From Geitlerinema sp. S16 (GTDB lineage: Bacteria; Cyanobacteriota; Cyanobacteriia; Cyanobacteriales; Geitlerinemataceae), in assembly GCA_011390275.1 (NCBI GenBank), contig JAABST010000039.1, positions 1 through 41,388 on the forward strand: a stretch of DNA of 41,388 bases. The letters run 5' to 3'. This document shows positions 9,075 to 17,898 of the stretch, piece by piece. The stretch's first letter is position 1; every line of letters starts with the position of its first letter. Under the pieces are notes generated by a model, which saw nothing but the letters and a program-made list of their open reading frames with translations, was not told the DNA's origin and did not search any database. The translations under genes were made by a program, and so were the position numbers.

Positions 9075-9367
9075 GGTCTTTTCCTTTAAAATTATGAACA
9101 GTCATTTAGTACGCTATTCAAATTTTAGCGTGCAATTTTCAAAGCACAATAGGTTTTCGTGATTTATTGACATTTTGTTGCGATTTTCTGTTGGGTCAGT
9201 CGCTCAAATGTTCAAAAAACACTCTGGGTAAAAACAGTCAAAGGTTTTTTGTATCCAGCTTTTGATGAGGTTTGCCTGTGATCTATCGGCCAGTATTTTA
9301 CTTGAGCAACTTGAAAGCTGGCCTTCATTCAAATCTAGACTGAACTGAGACACTCATTCCGCCAAAT

Positions 9368-9628
9368 ATGGTAGATTCTTCGCTTTCGATTACGGTTAAA
9401 TTTTTTGCGACCTACCAAGATGTCTACGGTTTACCGGAAGTCGTTTGGTCTTTTCCCGTAGGAACTGTGGTCTCAGAGGTCTTCGATCGCTGCGTGCGCG
9501 AACATCCACAGCTTGAGTCCTTGCGATCGCAAACACGTTTTGGCATCAACCTCGAATTTGTCGAAGCTTCAGCCCTTTTAGCCAATCACGATGAAGTTGT
9601 GCTCATTCCTCCAGTCAGCGGCGGCTAG
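9368..9628 (+). CDS. moaD: MoaD/ThiS-family sulfur carrier, probable molybdopterin synthase small subunit
   Basis: MoaD carries a C-terminal thiocarboxylate that MoaE uses to make molybdopterin dithiolene. The 86-residue protein starts at the ATG at 9368 and ends in SGG, the diglycine adenylated by MoeB-type enzymes. A ubiquitin-like beta-grasp is suggested by the N-terminal strand SITVKFFATYQDVYG, a central helix around VSEVFDRCVREHPQLESL, and the closing strand and turn DEVVLIPPVSGG. MoaD is more likely than ThiS because of the length (about 80-90 rather than 65-70) and the LIPPVSGG ending. No moaE or other moa gene lies alongside. The 293-base gap upstream, shared with the divergent S24 gene, shows no clear promoter or operator. 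Confidence 0.9.
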   Translation: MVDSSLSITVKFFATYQDVYGLPEVVWSFPVGTVVSEVFDRCVREHPQLESLRSQTRFGINLEFVEASALLANHDEVVLIPPVSGG

Positions 9629-9870
9629 AAAAAATCATCAGACCTCTTACGCTATAAGCTCGTGGGGTAAAATCCCGACCTCAAACCGTCCAGATCAAAT
9701 TGAGCTTGCGTGCGATACTAGACGGTATTTACCATGAGCACACACATCATTCGTCTATACTGTCTGGGCTGTGTCGTTGCAATGTTTCTGCGACAATACA
9801 AAACCATGCAAAGCTGACGCCTTCATTTGCCCTTTTCCACAGCGACTAACTGGTAGGACTCCACACTGAA

Positions 9871-10812
9871 ATGACCTCTGAATACATCCGTCAACGCTCC
9901 GATCTATTGGGTACGCAAGTCATCACCCGCGATTCGGGTCGCCGTTTGGGCGTCGTCAGTCAGGTGTGGGTTGATGTCGATCGCCGTGAAGTGGTGGCTC
10001 TGGGAATGCGAAGCAGTCTGTTGGCGGTGTCGGGTATTCCGAAGTTTATGCCGCTCGAAAATATCCGTCAGATTGGCGATGTCATCCTGGTGGAGAATGA
10101 TACGGCGATCGAGGATGATTGGGAGATCGATGCCTACAGCACGCTGACGGGCAGTGAAGTGATTACGGAAACTGGGGAACTGCTCGGTAAGGTACGCGGT
10201 TTTAAATTTGATGCCCGCGATGGTTCGCTGGTGTCGATTATTATTGCCTCGATCGGCCTGCCGCAAATTCCCGAACAGATTTTAAGCACCTATGAACTGC
10301 CGATCGAAGAAGTGGTGAGCAGTGGCCCGGAACGCTTAATCGTATTTGAAGGGGCGGAAGAACGCCTGACACAGTTGAGCGTGGGCGTCATGGAGCGTCT
10401 GGGTCTCGGCGCTGCGCCCTGGGATCGTGAAAATGAGGAAGAGTTTTACCCGCCGTCGGCTCGACCGGAGAACCAATTGGGCAGCGGTTTACCGGTACGC
10501 GATGAGCGTCGCCGTCCGGTGCAGTCCCCGGTAGAATCGCGCTGGGAAGAGGATGAATACGATCGCCCAGCTCCAGAACCAGAACCGGTTTACGTTGAGT
10601 ACGATCGCCCCGTCAATCAAACAAAACAATCGACCTACGAGGAGCCGACCTACGAAACGCCTTATCGAGAGGAAGCACCCTACGAATCGCTTGAAGATGA
10701 CGCCTGGTCAGACAAAGAAGATACCCGTTATCGCGCTCCTAAGGTTAATATTCCCCAAAAAGACCGGGAACCAGAATATCAACCGGAATATCAAGAAGAA
10801 GCCGAATATTAA
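9871..10812 (+). CDS. Two-PRC-barrel protein with long acidic disordered tail
   Basis: This 313-residue protein starts at the ATG at 9871. Two PRC-barrel domains follow each other: about residues 5-85 (LGTQVITRDSGRRLGVVSQV) and about 90-175 (LTGSEVITETGELLGKVRGF). PRC barrels are small beta folds found in RimM, the photosynthetic reaction-centre H subunit and many proteins of unknown role. From about residue 190 the chain becomes low-complexity, rich in Glu, Asp, Pro, Tyr and Arg, with repeated short blocks such as EYDRP (twice) and PEYQ/EYQEE at the end, so probably disordered. No membrane segment is visible. The gene is monocistronic, and the MITE-like repeat and a strong terminator follow. 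The function is unknown; a scaffold or RNA/photosystem-associated role would be a guess. Confidence 0.85.
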   Translation: MTSEYIRQRSDLLGTQVITRDSGRRLGVVSQVWVDVDRREVVALGMRSSLLAVSGIPKFMPLENIRQIGDVILVENDTAIEDDWEIDAYSTLTGSEVITETGELLGKVRGFKFDARDGSLVSIIIASIGLPQIPEQILSTYELPIEEVVSSGPERLIVFEGAEERLTQLSVGVMERLGLGAAPWDRENEEEFYPPSARPENQLGSGLPVRDERRRPVQSPVESRWEEDEYDRPAPEPEPVYVEYDRPVNQTKQSTYEEPTYETPYREEAPYESLEDDAWSDKEDTRYRAPKVNIPQKDREPEYQPEYQEEAEY

Positions 10813-10870
10813 CTGCTGATTTTCTCGCTAGAGACTGAAACCTTGTGGTCAATTTTCTGGTCTGTGGCTT

Positions 10871-10989
10871 ATACGAAATCCGCTTGTGCATAATCCTGGA
10901 TCGTCGCTCTAGCTGGACACCGCACTTCGACTCCGCTCAGCGCTCATAGATGTTTTTGTATTTTTCTCATACAGAACCGGATTTCGTAT
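10871..10989. mobile_element. MITE-like element, 12-bp perfect terminal inverted repeats
   Basis: The ends ATACGAAATCCG (10871-10882) and its exact reverse complement (10978-10989) bound a 119-base element without an ORF. Similarity of the ends continues about 10 bases further inward with scattered mismatches. The inside contains CGACTCCGCTCAGCGCTC, closely related to a block in the different element at 36907-37046. It sits in the 322-base gap between the PRC-barrel gene and the sigma factor. It is probably a non-autonomous element mobilised by a transposase encoded elsewhere. Confidence 0.6.
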
Positions 10990-11021
10990 TAGAAAGTCAC
11001 AACACAAGGACAACATAGGGA

Positions 11022-11062
11022 CACAAAAAAGCGGAAGCCTTAAAGACTTCCGCTTTTTTGTG
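11022..11062. terminator. Strong bidirectional rho-independent terminator
   Basis: The arms 11022-11037 and 11047-11062 are perfect 16-base reverse complements around a 9-base loop. The GC core GCGGAAG is flanked by A6 on the left and T6 on the right, so each strand has a U run. It separates the convergent PRC-barrel gene (plus) and sigma-factor gene (minus) and should end both. Confidence 0.92.
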
Positions 11063-11134
11063 CTTGAATCCTGACCCAATACCTGCACTCATCCAAGCTT
11101 GTTTGATGGAGAATGCAGAATTGTGAATGGATCG

Positions 11135-12091
11135 CTAGCTCGCGAGATATTCGCCAATATCGCGCTTGCGTTTGCGGAGTTTCGTGAGCGATTCGCGTTC
11201 AATCTGGCGGACGCGCTCACGGCTAATGTTGAGTCGATCGCCAATCTTCGCGAGCGTCATCGTTTTGCCGTCACGCAAACCGAAGCGCAGGGACAGAACT
11301 TCCTGTTGCTGAGAGGTCAGTTCTGACATCAGATTTTGCAGATCGGTTTTGAGCGAGGACTGCACGGCGAAATCTTCGGGGGAAGGGCCGTCGTCCTGCA
11401 ACAGATCGGCTAATTCGGTGTCTTGATTGTCGCCGACCCGCAGATCGAGGGATAGGGGTTGGCGCGATCGTTCAAGGTATTCGCGAATTTGCTTCGGAGT
11501 GAGGTTCATCTCCTCGGCAATTTCGGTCACGGTGGCGGAGCGACCGTATTCCTGCGTCAGTTGACGCTGAATTTTCTTGATCTTGTTGAGCTTTTCTGTG
11601 ATGTGGATCGGTAGACGAATGGTTCGTCCTTTTTCCGCGATCGCTCGGGTAATCGCTTGACGAATCCACCAGTAGGCATAGGTCGAGAAGCGATAGCCCT
11701 TCGTCGGATCGAACTTTTCAACGCCTCGCTGCATACCGATCGTCCCTTCCTGGATCAGATCGAGCAAATCGACGTTGCGTTTAATGTATTTTTTCGCAAC
11801 AGAAACCACAAGCCGTAGGTTGGCCTCAACCATCTTGCGTTTGGCGGCTTCCCCTGCCTTGATCTCGCGTCGCAGGACGGTCTCGGAGGTTTCCGCCGCC
11901 TGGGACCACTCAGCGCGACTCGGTTCGCGATCGTGCTGCTCGACAAATTCTGCTCGAATACGCTCAAGCGTATTCATACGCTGAACTTGCTTACCAAACA
12001 GAATTTCCTCTTCGTGGGTCAGAAGTGGAACCCGACCAATTTCCCGCAGATAGGTGCGGACTAGGTCGGTAGAACTTTGAGCTGTTTTCAT
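11135..12091 (-). CDS. RpoD-like (probably group 2) RNA polymerase sigma factor
   Basis: This is a sigma-70 protein of 318 residues from the ATG at 12091. Region 1.2 is near the start (DLVRTYLREIGRVPLLTHEEE). Region 2 includes ANLRLVVSVAKKYI, DLIQEGTIGM and the -10-binding FSTYAYWWIRQAITRAI. Region 3 follows (LNKIKKIQRQ), and region 4 ends in the helix-turn-helix around TLAKIGDRLNISRERVRQIE. The lack of an acidic region 1.1 and the short length fit a group 2 factor (SigB-E type) rather than the principal SigA. I cannot assign which one. I chose 12091 because GAGGTGG lies about 8 bases upstream on the minus strand; an upstream in-frame ATG (12178) has no such site. The bidirectional terminator at 11022-11062 lies about 70 bases beyond the stop. 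Cyanobacterial group 2 factors respond to nutrient, light and stress changes. Confidence 0.95.
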   Translation of the reverse strand: MKTAQSSTDLVRTYLREIGRVPLLTHEEEILFGKQVQRMNTLERIRAEFVEQHDREPSRAEWSQAAETSETVLRREIKAGEAAKRKMVEANLRLVVSVAKKYIKRNVDLLDLIQEGTIGMQRGVEKFDPTKGYRFSTYAYWWIRQAITRAIAEKGRTIRLPIHITEKLNKIKKIQRQLTQEYGRSATVTEIAEEMNLTPKQIREYLERSRQPLSLDLRVGDNQDTELADLLQDDGPSPEDFAVQSSLKTDLQNLMSELTSQQQEVLSLRFGLRDGKTMTLAKIGDRLNISRERVRQIERESLTKLRKRKRDIGEYLAS

Positions 12092-12450
12092 GACCGTTGC
12101 CACCTCGCCGTATTGATGACAGTGAAATTCCAGTGAACCAATGCGCAAAGCTAACTGCGCCTTGATCTTGGATTGCATCGTTAAATCGTTCTACTTATAC
12201 GAACTCATAACGGTATCGTTTTTAAGCTTGTCTTACATTGTATCCCAATGTAAACAAACGTAAAATTCCTGAATGTTCGGATCGTACGATTCCGTTGAGC
12301 GTCGCTTGCGTTCGTCAAAGCGTACAAACTTATTTCTTATTTTTGACTTGAACTGCCATCAGGGCTGTGTTCTTAGACACGCTTGACCAACTTCTGATCT
12401 TCCAGATGAACCTGAATTTGAGATCTCGATTTAGCTTGCGATCGCCGGAA

Positions 12451-14493
12451 TCAACCGAACTGCTGAAGAAACTCGGCTTCACTTAAGACGGTAATTCCTA
12501 GGGTTTGTGCCTGGTCTAATTTGGAACCAGCGGCCTCGCCAGCGACAACGAAGTCGGTTTTTTTGCTCACGGAACCGGTGACCTTGCCGCCAGCCCGCTC
12601 GATTTTAGCCTTGGCTTCACTGCGCTTGAGGGTGGGTAATGTGCCGGTCAGGACGAAGGTTTTTCCGGCTAGGGGACGATCGCCCAGATTGTCCGATACA
12701 GTTGCGATCGCATCGGTATCGATCTGAAGCTGAAGTCCAGCTTCGCGTAGCTGGGCGATGAGCTGGCGATTGGCGTCTTGGGCAAACCAAGAGACGATCG
12801 ACGTCGCAATTTCTGAGCCAACGCCATACACTTCAGCGATTTCGGCAGCACTGGCGGCTGCGAGCTGATCGACGGTGGTGAACCGATTGGCGATCGCCTT
12901 GGCGTTGACGCTGCCCACATGACGAATGCCGAGGCCGTACAGCAAACGCTCCCAGGGTTGCTGCTTCGAGGCTTCGATCGCAGCCACGAGATTCGTCGCC
13001 GATTTGCGTCCCATGCGATCGAGCCGTGCCACCATATCCACGGTCAGTCGTTGATATAGCCCCGCGATCGACGTAACCCAACGGCGATCGACCAACTGCT
13101 CGATCAGCTTGTCCCCCAGCCCGTCGATGTCCATCGCCCCTCGGCTCGCCCAGTGGGACAGCGAGCCGCGCAGAATGGCCGGACAACTGGCATTAATGCA
13201 GCGCGTCACGGCTTCATTTTCGGGTTTAACCGTCGGCGATCCACAGTCCGGGCAGGCGTGCGGCATCGTGTAGGCGCGTGCTGTCGTCGGACGGAGATCC
13301 GGCAACACACGCACCACTTCGGGAATAATTTCCCCCGCTTTGCGCACGATAACGGTGTCGCCGACGTGTAAATCGAGTTCGGCAATCCGATCCGCGTTGT
13401 GTAACGTGGCACGGGAAACGGTGGTTCCGGCCAGGGTCACGGGATCGAGTTCGGCAACCGGCGTGAGCGCTCCAGTCCGTCCCACCTGAACTGCGATCGC
13501 CCGGACGATCGTCGGCACTTCCTCGGCGGGATATTTCAGCGCGATCGCCCAGCGGGGAAACTTTTGCGTAAAGCCCAACTGATTTTGGAGCGCGACGCTG
13601 TCGAGTTTAACGACGACGCCATCGGTCATGTAGGGCAAATCGTGGCGTTCGCTATCCCAGCGATCGTAGTACGCCGCGACCTCCGCTGCGGTCTGACAGC
13701 GACAACGGTTCGGATTGACCTGAAAGCCCCACTGCTCAAGCTGTTTCAGAGCGTCGGATTGGGTTTGCGGTTGATGCTCGCTGGGGGTGTTTGGTAGGTG
13801 AAGGGTGTAGCTAAAAAAGGAGAGTTGGCGATCGGCGACAATGCGCGGATCGAGCTGGCGCAGGGTTCCGGCAGCCGCATTGCGCGGATTGGCGAAGGCG
13901 GCTTCGTCGCGGGCGAGCCGATCGCGATTGATCGCTTCAAAGGTGGCGATCGGCAAAAACGCCTCGCCGCGTACTTCCACTGTGGCCGGTGGATTCTCGT
14001 CACGCAGCCGCAGCGGAATCGAGCGAATGGTTTTGACGTTGGGGGTAATTTCTTCGCCGATCGTACCGTCGCCGCGCGTCAAGCCGCGTACGAACAGCCC
14101 ATCTTTGTAGGTCAGCGCGATCGCCGAGCCGTCAATTTTTAGCTCACAAACGTAGGCGTAGTCCGGGATTTTACCGATTTCGGCCTGAGCCTGTCGCTGC
14201 CAGCGGGTTTCCCAAGCGGTAAACTCGCCCTGATCAAAGGCATTTTCCAGGCTATAGAGCGGAATATCGTGGCGAATCGACTCAAATTGTGGTGAGGGGC
14301 GATCGCCGACGCGCTGGGTGGGGCTATCGGGCGTAATTAGATCAGGATGCTGCGCTTCGAGATCCTGTAGCTCACGGTAGAGGCGATCGTATACCGTATC
14401 GGCCAAGGTCGGCGCATCCAGGACATAGTAGGCATGGCTTGCGTCGTTAAGCTGCTGACAAAGCTGTACCATCCGCTGTTGAAGTTCCGACAT
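12451..14493 (-). CDS. ligA: NAD-dependent DNA ligase LigA
   Basis: LigA seals nicks in duplex DNA during replication and repair, using NAD+ as AMP donor. The 680-residue protein has the complete architecture. Domain Ia at the N-terminus binds NMN (HAYYVLDAPTLADTVYDRLY). The adenylation domain has the AMP-accepting Lys119 in CELKIDG. An OB fold follows, then a zinc finger with Cys414, Cys417, Cys432 and Cys437, helix-hairpin-helix repeats (about 450-590) and a C-terminal BRCT domain (about 600-680, AGKTFVLTGTLPTLKRSEAK). Length and order are normal. The start ATG at 14493 fits family N-termini. It lies between apcE, whose terminator is just upstream, and the sigma factor 360 bases downstream, so it probably has its own promoter in 14494-14590. 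Confidence 0.98.
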   Translation of the reverse strand: MSELQQRMVQLCQQLNDASHAYYVLDAPTLADTVYDRLYRELQDLEAQHPDLITPDSPTQRVGDRPSPQFESIRHDIPLYSLENAFDQGEFTAWETRWQRQAQAEIGKIPDYAYVCELKIDGSAIALTYKDGLFVRGLTRGDGTIGEEITPNVKTIRSIPLRLRDENPPATVEVRGEAFLPIATFEAINRDRLARDEAAFANPRNAAAGTLRQLDPRIVADRQLSFFSYTLHLPNTPSEHQPQTQSDALKQLEQWGFQVNPNRCRCQTAAEVAAYYDRWDSERHDLPYMTDGVVVKLDSVALQNQLGFTQKFPRWAIALKYPAEEVPTIVRAIAVQVGRTGALTPVAELDPVTLAGTTVSRATLHNADRIAELDLHVGDTVIVRKAGEIIPEVVRVLPDLRPTTARAYTMPHACPDCGSPTVKPENEAVTRCINASCPAILRGSLSHWASRGAMDIDGLGDKLIEQLVDRRWVTSIAGLYQRLTVDMVARLDRMGRKSATNLVAAIEASKQQPWERLLYGLGIRHVGSVNAKAIANRFTTVDQLAAASAAEIAEVYGVGSEIATSIVSWFAQDANRQLIAQLREAGLQLQIDTDAIATVSDNLGDRPLAGKTFVLTGTLPTLKRSEAKAKIERAGGKVTGSVSKKTDFVVAGEAAGSKLDQAQTLGITVLSEAEFLQQFG

Positions 14494-14593
14494 GAATCGA
14501 GTTCCCAGACCAAACGCATTCGTCTGTTGATTCTACTGCCTGGGAAATCAGACCTGTGGAAAATTCACCCTAAAATTTCGACAAATAGACAAT

Positions 14594-14618
14594 AAAAAAC
14601 GAGGAGACAAGCTCCTCG
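14594..14618 (-). terminator. Rho-independent terminator for apcE (minus strand)
   Basis: Read on the minus strand, CGAGGAG (14618-14612) pairs with CTCCTCG (14606-14600) around a 5-base loop and is followed directly by a T6 run. It lies about 220 bases after the apcE stop and before ligA, so it should end the apcE transcript and separate the two genes. Confidence 0.85.
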
Positions 14619-14729
14619 CTTCACCAATTCTTCCAGATGCACCTTGATGGCAAACGCCCAAAAATCTTTAAACGGTTTTTAGCGTTATGTCACTAAGCCT
14701 ATCGTAAATCGATTTGTACGTTTCGCCTA

Positions 14730-14766
14730 GGGGGGAGAGACCCCCCAAATAATGATGAGGTCTCTC
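14730..14766. other. Two mutually exclusive hairpins in the apcE 3' region
   Basis: GGGGGG (14730-14735) can pair with CCCCCC (14741-14746). The overlapping GAGAGACC (14735-14742) can instead pair with GGTCTCTC (14759-14766). Both cannot form at once. It lies about 70-110 bases past the apcE stop in the 344-base gap 14494-14837. There is no U run on the minus strand, so it is more likely an RNA-stability or processing element than a terminator. The role is unproven. Confidence 0.45.
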
Positions 14767-14837
14767 TTTGAGCGATTCATGTAGGCATTAACTCTATGTC
14801 GTGAAACACCACATCCAAACGCAGCCGTTTAGGGATT

Positions 14838-17534
14838 TTAGCTGTTGATGCTGTAGTAGCCCGTCACTGGCTCGAAACTGGGATTGCTGATGTCTTCCGT
14901 TTGTTTCGTGAGCTGGTTGTACAAACGCTCAGTATTCGGGAAATTGGTCGCCGGAAGCGTCGGGAAACGACGATAGGGAACCACATCTTCACCGAAGACT
15001 TGGGCGTACTCGGGAGACGACACCATCGCGCTGACAAAGCTGCGAATACCTTCTGTTGCCAGAATTTGGTTGTACTTGCGGATTTCGGCTTGGTTAATCG
15101 GCGCACGACCAAGGAAGTGCTTCGTACCGAGTTCGATCGCCTTTGTATTCGGATATGGCGTATAAAACTCGCGGATGTACAGCTCGGATGCACCCAGGGA
15201 TTCGATGAATTCCTTCACGGTAATCTCGCCGTTGCGCAGCTTGCTTTCCAGTTCCGTGAACTCGACTTTCACCACATAGGGTTCAATATCGCGCTCAAAC
15301 ACCTGGCGATAGGCCGCTTTCATGACGCCTTGCAGTTGCATCTCGTCGTGGTGGCTTGTGAGCTTAAACACCTTGGTTTGCTCGCGTTGCTTGCTGACGC
15401 CTTGGCCGATCCGCATGGACGTATCCGGCGTCGTCCGCAGGCTGCCCGACGGTGTGCCGAGTTCAATAAAGCGCGGCGTCACTTCGGGCTTGGTCAGCTT
15501 GCCGGTGCTGCCGATCGAACCCGATCGTAGCGCCCGTTTCGCTTGTCCCGCAGGCGTAACGTAACGCTCGTAAGGAACGGTATCTTCGCCGAAGGATTCG
15601 CAGTATTCGCTGCTGTCGATCATGGCGTCAACCAACGCATAGAAGCCCTGTTTCGACGCGAGATCGAAGTAGGAATTCATTTCGTTACGGCCATAGGTCG
15701 GACGACCGATCAGGCGGCGATGCATAAACTCGATCGCTTTGCAGACGTAAAGCGACGTCCAAGCTTGCTGACGGAAGGCGCTGGATTTCGCCAAAGCACG
15801 GATAAAGTCGCGCACCGAAATTTCACCATTTTCCAGGCGAATTTCTTCAACCTTCAGCCCTTGACCTTCGTAGACATCGCGGCCAAACACCTGACGGTAG
15901 GCGGCACGGATGATCACTTGGGTCGAGCTTTCCGAATAGCGAATGCTGGTATTACCCGACGATCGCGAGATCGTACTCGGCACTTGGTCAAGCTTAAACA
16001 CCTTGGGACCGAGCGAACCCGGAGCCTTGGGACGTGCCGCCGGATTGCTGAGTTGGTTATCGATGCCCGCACCGTTGCGGATTAGGATACGGCGCGTGTC
16101 TTTGTTGAACGGAGCCGGAGCGCTGCTTGGGGTGCGCGTTTCTTTCGGGAAAATTGCACCGAATTGGATTTCCAGCGGATCGTTACCCGTACCGTAGGGG
16201 TGTTGATCGGCCAGCGGCTGCTCGTAGCTGGCGAACAGTGTGATGAATTGCGGAACTTTGCGGAACGGTGCGCTGTAGTTAAACAGGTCAAACTGAGCGC
16301 CCCAGTTGCGGCATTCCTGCGCCTCTTGACCAAAACCGCGCTTGTAGGGAACGGTTTCTTCACCGAAATAATCCGCGTATTCTTGCGAATCGACCAGAGC
16401 ATCCACCAGTTTCGGCAGGCCACCGTCAGAGACGATCGAGAAATACTTCTGGACTTCCTCGCGCGAACTGGGCGCACGACCCAGGATGTGACGGAACGCC
16501 AGTTCCAGCGCACGGCTGTTAATAAACGGTTCAAAGAACTGCTTACGGTACAGCGGCGATTTGCAAAGGCGACGAACGAACTCTTTCATCGAGATTTCGC
16601 TGTTCTTGACCTTCGATTCGAGGTCAGAGACGCCTTGGCTATACGCCCGCAAAATGTCGCGCTCGAAGATCTGGCGGTAGGCCGCTTTGATGGTTTCGTT
16701 TTTCTCGACGCCCGAGAGTCCGGGCTTCATCACGTATTTGGGACGACGTTCCGAAGCTTCCGCGTAAATTTGCGGCAGCTCAAGGCCTTGTTGATCCGTC
16801 GTCGGACGTTGACGTTGCTTATTCGAGGGGGTCGGCGCTTTGAATTCCGTTAGGAGTACATCAAAGTACGTGCCGACAATCTCGCGGGCTTCGGCATCAT
16901 CGCGGAAGTAGGCGATCGACGCTTGGCGCATGGTCTGAATCGCCACGATCGTTGCTGGAGTCGAGCAGGCTCGCTCGATGATCTCGCGCAAACCGCGTAC
17001 GTTCACCGAAATGATGTTCGGGTCACCGGCGACGATCGCGTAGCTGACGTACCGCAAAAACCAGCTCATGTCGCGCAGCGACTTGGTCATGTTGCGCGGG
17101 CCGTAGCTACTGACGCTAATCGGTCGGAAACCGGCGGGGATTGATCCAGAGCCGGGAGCGGTAAACAACGCTTTAAGTCCACTGAAGATTCCCCCGCCAC
17201 CGTCAGCATCGGTGTAGGTTACTGCCGTCAGTTGCGTTGCCCCAGCCATCGCCATTTGAACCTCAGGCGCAGGCCGTTCCGCAAAACTCAGAGGTGAACC
17301 CCCTGTGAAAATGCGGTTAGCCGCACGCGAGACGATCAAATCCGACTTTAACGTCAGGATTTGAGCGATTTCAACGCGCTTAACACCCGACTGGAAAAAG
17401 GTATCCAGCTCAGTGAGTTCACTGGCACCGAGATAGCGGTCTTGCTGTTCGGCTTGCGAAATCGTCGATACGGGAACGGTTCTGAAAATTTGCTGGCGCA
17501 CGACAGACGTGCCACCACTAGCCTTAACACTCAT
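14838..17534 (-). CDS. apcE: Phycobilisome core-membrane linker ApcE (Lcm)
   Basis: ApcE scaffolds the allophycocyanin core, anchors it to the thylakoid and is a terminal energy emitter. The 898-residue protein starts with a phycobiliprotein-like domain (about 1-240), with bilin-binding Cys190 in RACSTPA and the characteristic loop insertion (about 80-145). Three linker repeats (pfam PBS_linker_poly type) follow, about 275-400, 535-660 and 725-860. Each has a variant of AAYRQ[IV]F[EG]RD and a closing GE[ED][TV]VPY motif, joined by basic Pro/Ser-rich arms. Three repeats are known to go with tricylindrical cores, as in Synechocystis 6803, whose ApcE has nearly the same length. The gene stands alone: apcA, apcB and apcC do not flank it, so they are elsewhere. 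Its own terminator lies at 14594-14618. Confidence 0.98.
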   Translation of the reverse strand: MSVKASGGTSVVRQQIFRTVPVSTISQAEQQDRYLGASELTELDTFFQSGVKRVEIAQILTLKSDLIVSRAANRIFTGGSPLSFAERPAPEVQMAMAGATQLTAVTYTDADGGGGIFSGLKALFTAPGSGSIPAGFRPISVSSYGPRNMTKSLRDMSWFLRYVSYAIVAGDPNIISVNVRGLREIIERACSTPATIVAIQTMRQASIAYFRDDAEAREIVGTYFDVLLTEFKAPTPSNKQRQRPTTDQQGLELPQIYAEASERRPKYVMKPGLSGVEKNETIKAAYRQIFERDILRAYSQGVSDLESKVKNSEISMKEFVRRLCKSPLYRKQFFEPFINSRALELAFRHILGRAPSSREEVQKYFSIVSDGGLPKLVDALVDSQEYADYFGEETVPYKRGFGQEAQECRNWGAQFDLFNYSAPFRKVPQFITLFASYEQPLADQHPYGTGNDPLEIQFGAIFPKETRTPSSAPAPFNKDTRRILIRNGAGIDNQLSNPAARPKAPGSLGPKVFKLDQVPSTISRSSGNTSIRYSESSTQVIIRAAYRQVFGRDVYEGQGLKVEEIRLENGEISVRDFIRALAKSSAFRQQAWTSLYVCKAIEFMHRRLIGRPTYGRNEMNSYFDLASKQGFYALVDAMIDSSEYCESFGEDTVPYERYVTPAGQAKRALRSGSIGSTGKLTKPEVTPRFIELGTPSGSLRTTPDTSMRIGQGVSKQREQTKVFKLTSHHDEMQLQGVMKAAYRQVFERDIEPYVVKVEFTELESKLRNGEITVKEFIESLGASELYIREFYTPYPNTKAIELGTKHFLGRAPINQAEIRKYNQILATEGIRSFVSAMVSSPEYAQVFGEDVVPYRRFPTLPATNFPNTERLYNQLTKQTEDISNPSFEPVTGYYSINS

Positions 17535-17898
17535 TCGCTACTTCTGTATTAAAAACGACAGGAGGCAGAGGGGATGCGGAATATTGGTGAAACCACCAAC
17601 GTCCGATCCTAATACTGTTGTTCGGCGGTAAACGTTTCAGTTCTATTAAGCGTATGCAATTAAGAGAAGAAATATCTTTAAAATGCCGTCGCGACAGTCT
17701 CTCGTTTAAGACCTCAGTTGGGCGAATCATACCTGGATTCCCGCAACCGCTATGAGAAAACGAAAAGTTTTGTAACTTTACGCGACACAGTTGAGCCTGT
17801 TTTAGGGCGATCACCCCCCCCACAGATTACGGGAAATCATCGCAAACCTTGTAAGATCAACGTCCTGTCTTCGTCCTGTTGGCTATCCGTGTTGCGCT
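17535..17898. other. Divergent intergenic region, apcE / methyltransferase
   Basis: This 364-base gap must hold the promoters of both divergent genes. I see AT-rich stretches at about 17600-17690, but no pair of -35 and -10 boxes at convincing spacing, and no ORF, RNA gene or clear inverted repeat. A C9 run lies at about 17813-17821. Confidence 0.4.

Noticed and set aside
9286..9344. Inverted GGCCAG...CTGGCC upstream of moaD as a riboswitch
   Set aside because: Only six base pairs with a long loop; no conserved Moco-riboswitch-like core is visible.
9075..9367. A LexA-type box in the S24/moaD intergenic region
   Set aside because: TAGTACGCTATTC near 9107-9119 has only half of the cyanobacterial GTAC-N-GTAC-type pattern; the second half is absent.
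14901..15530. A 209-codon plus-strand ORF opposite apcE, and similar long ORFs opposite ligA, atpA and por
   Set aside because: They are antisense to genes with complete domain signatures; GC-rich coding DNA gives long open antisense frames. No start context or family resemblance.
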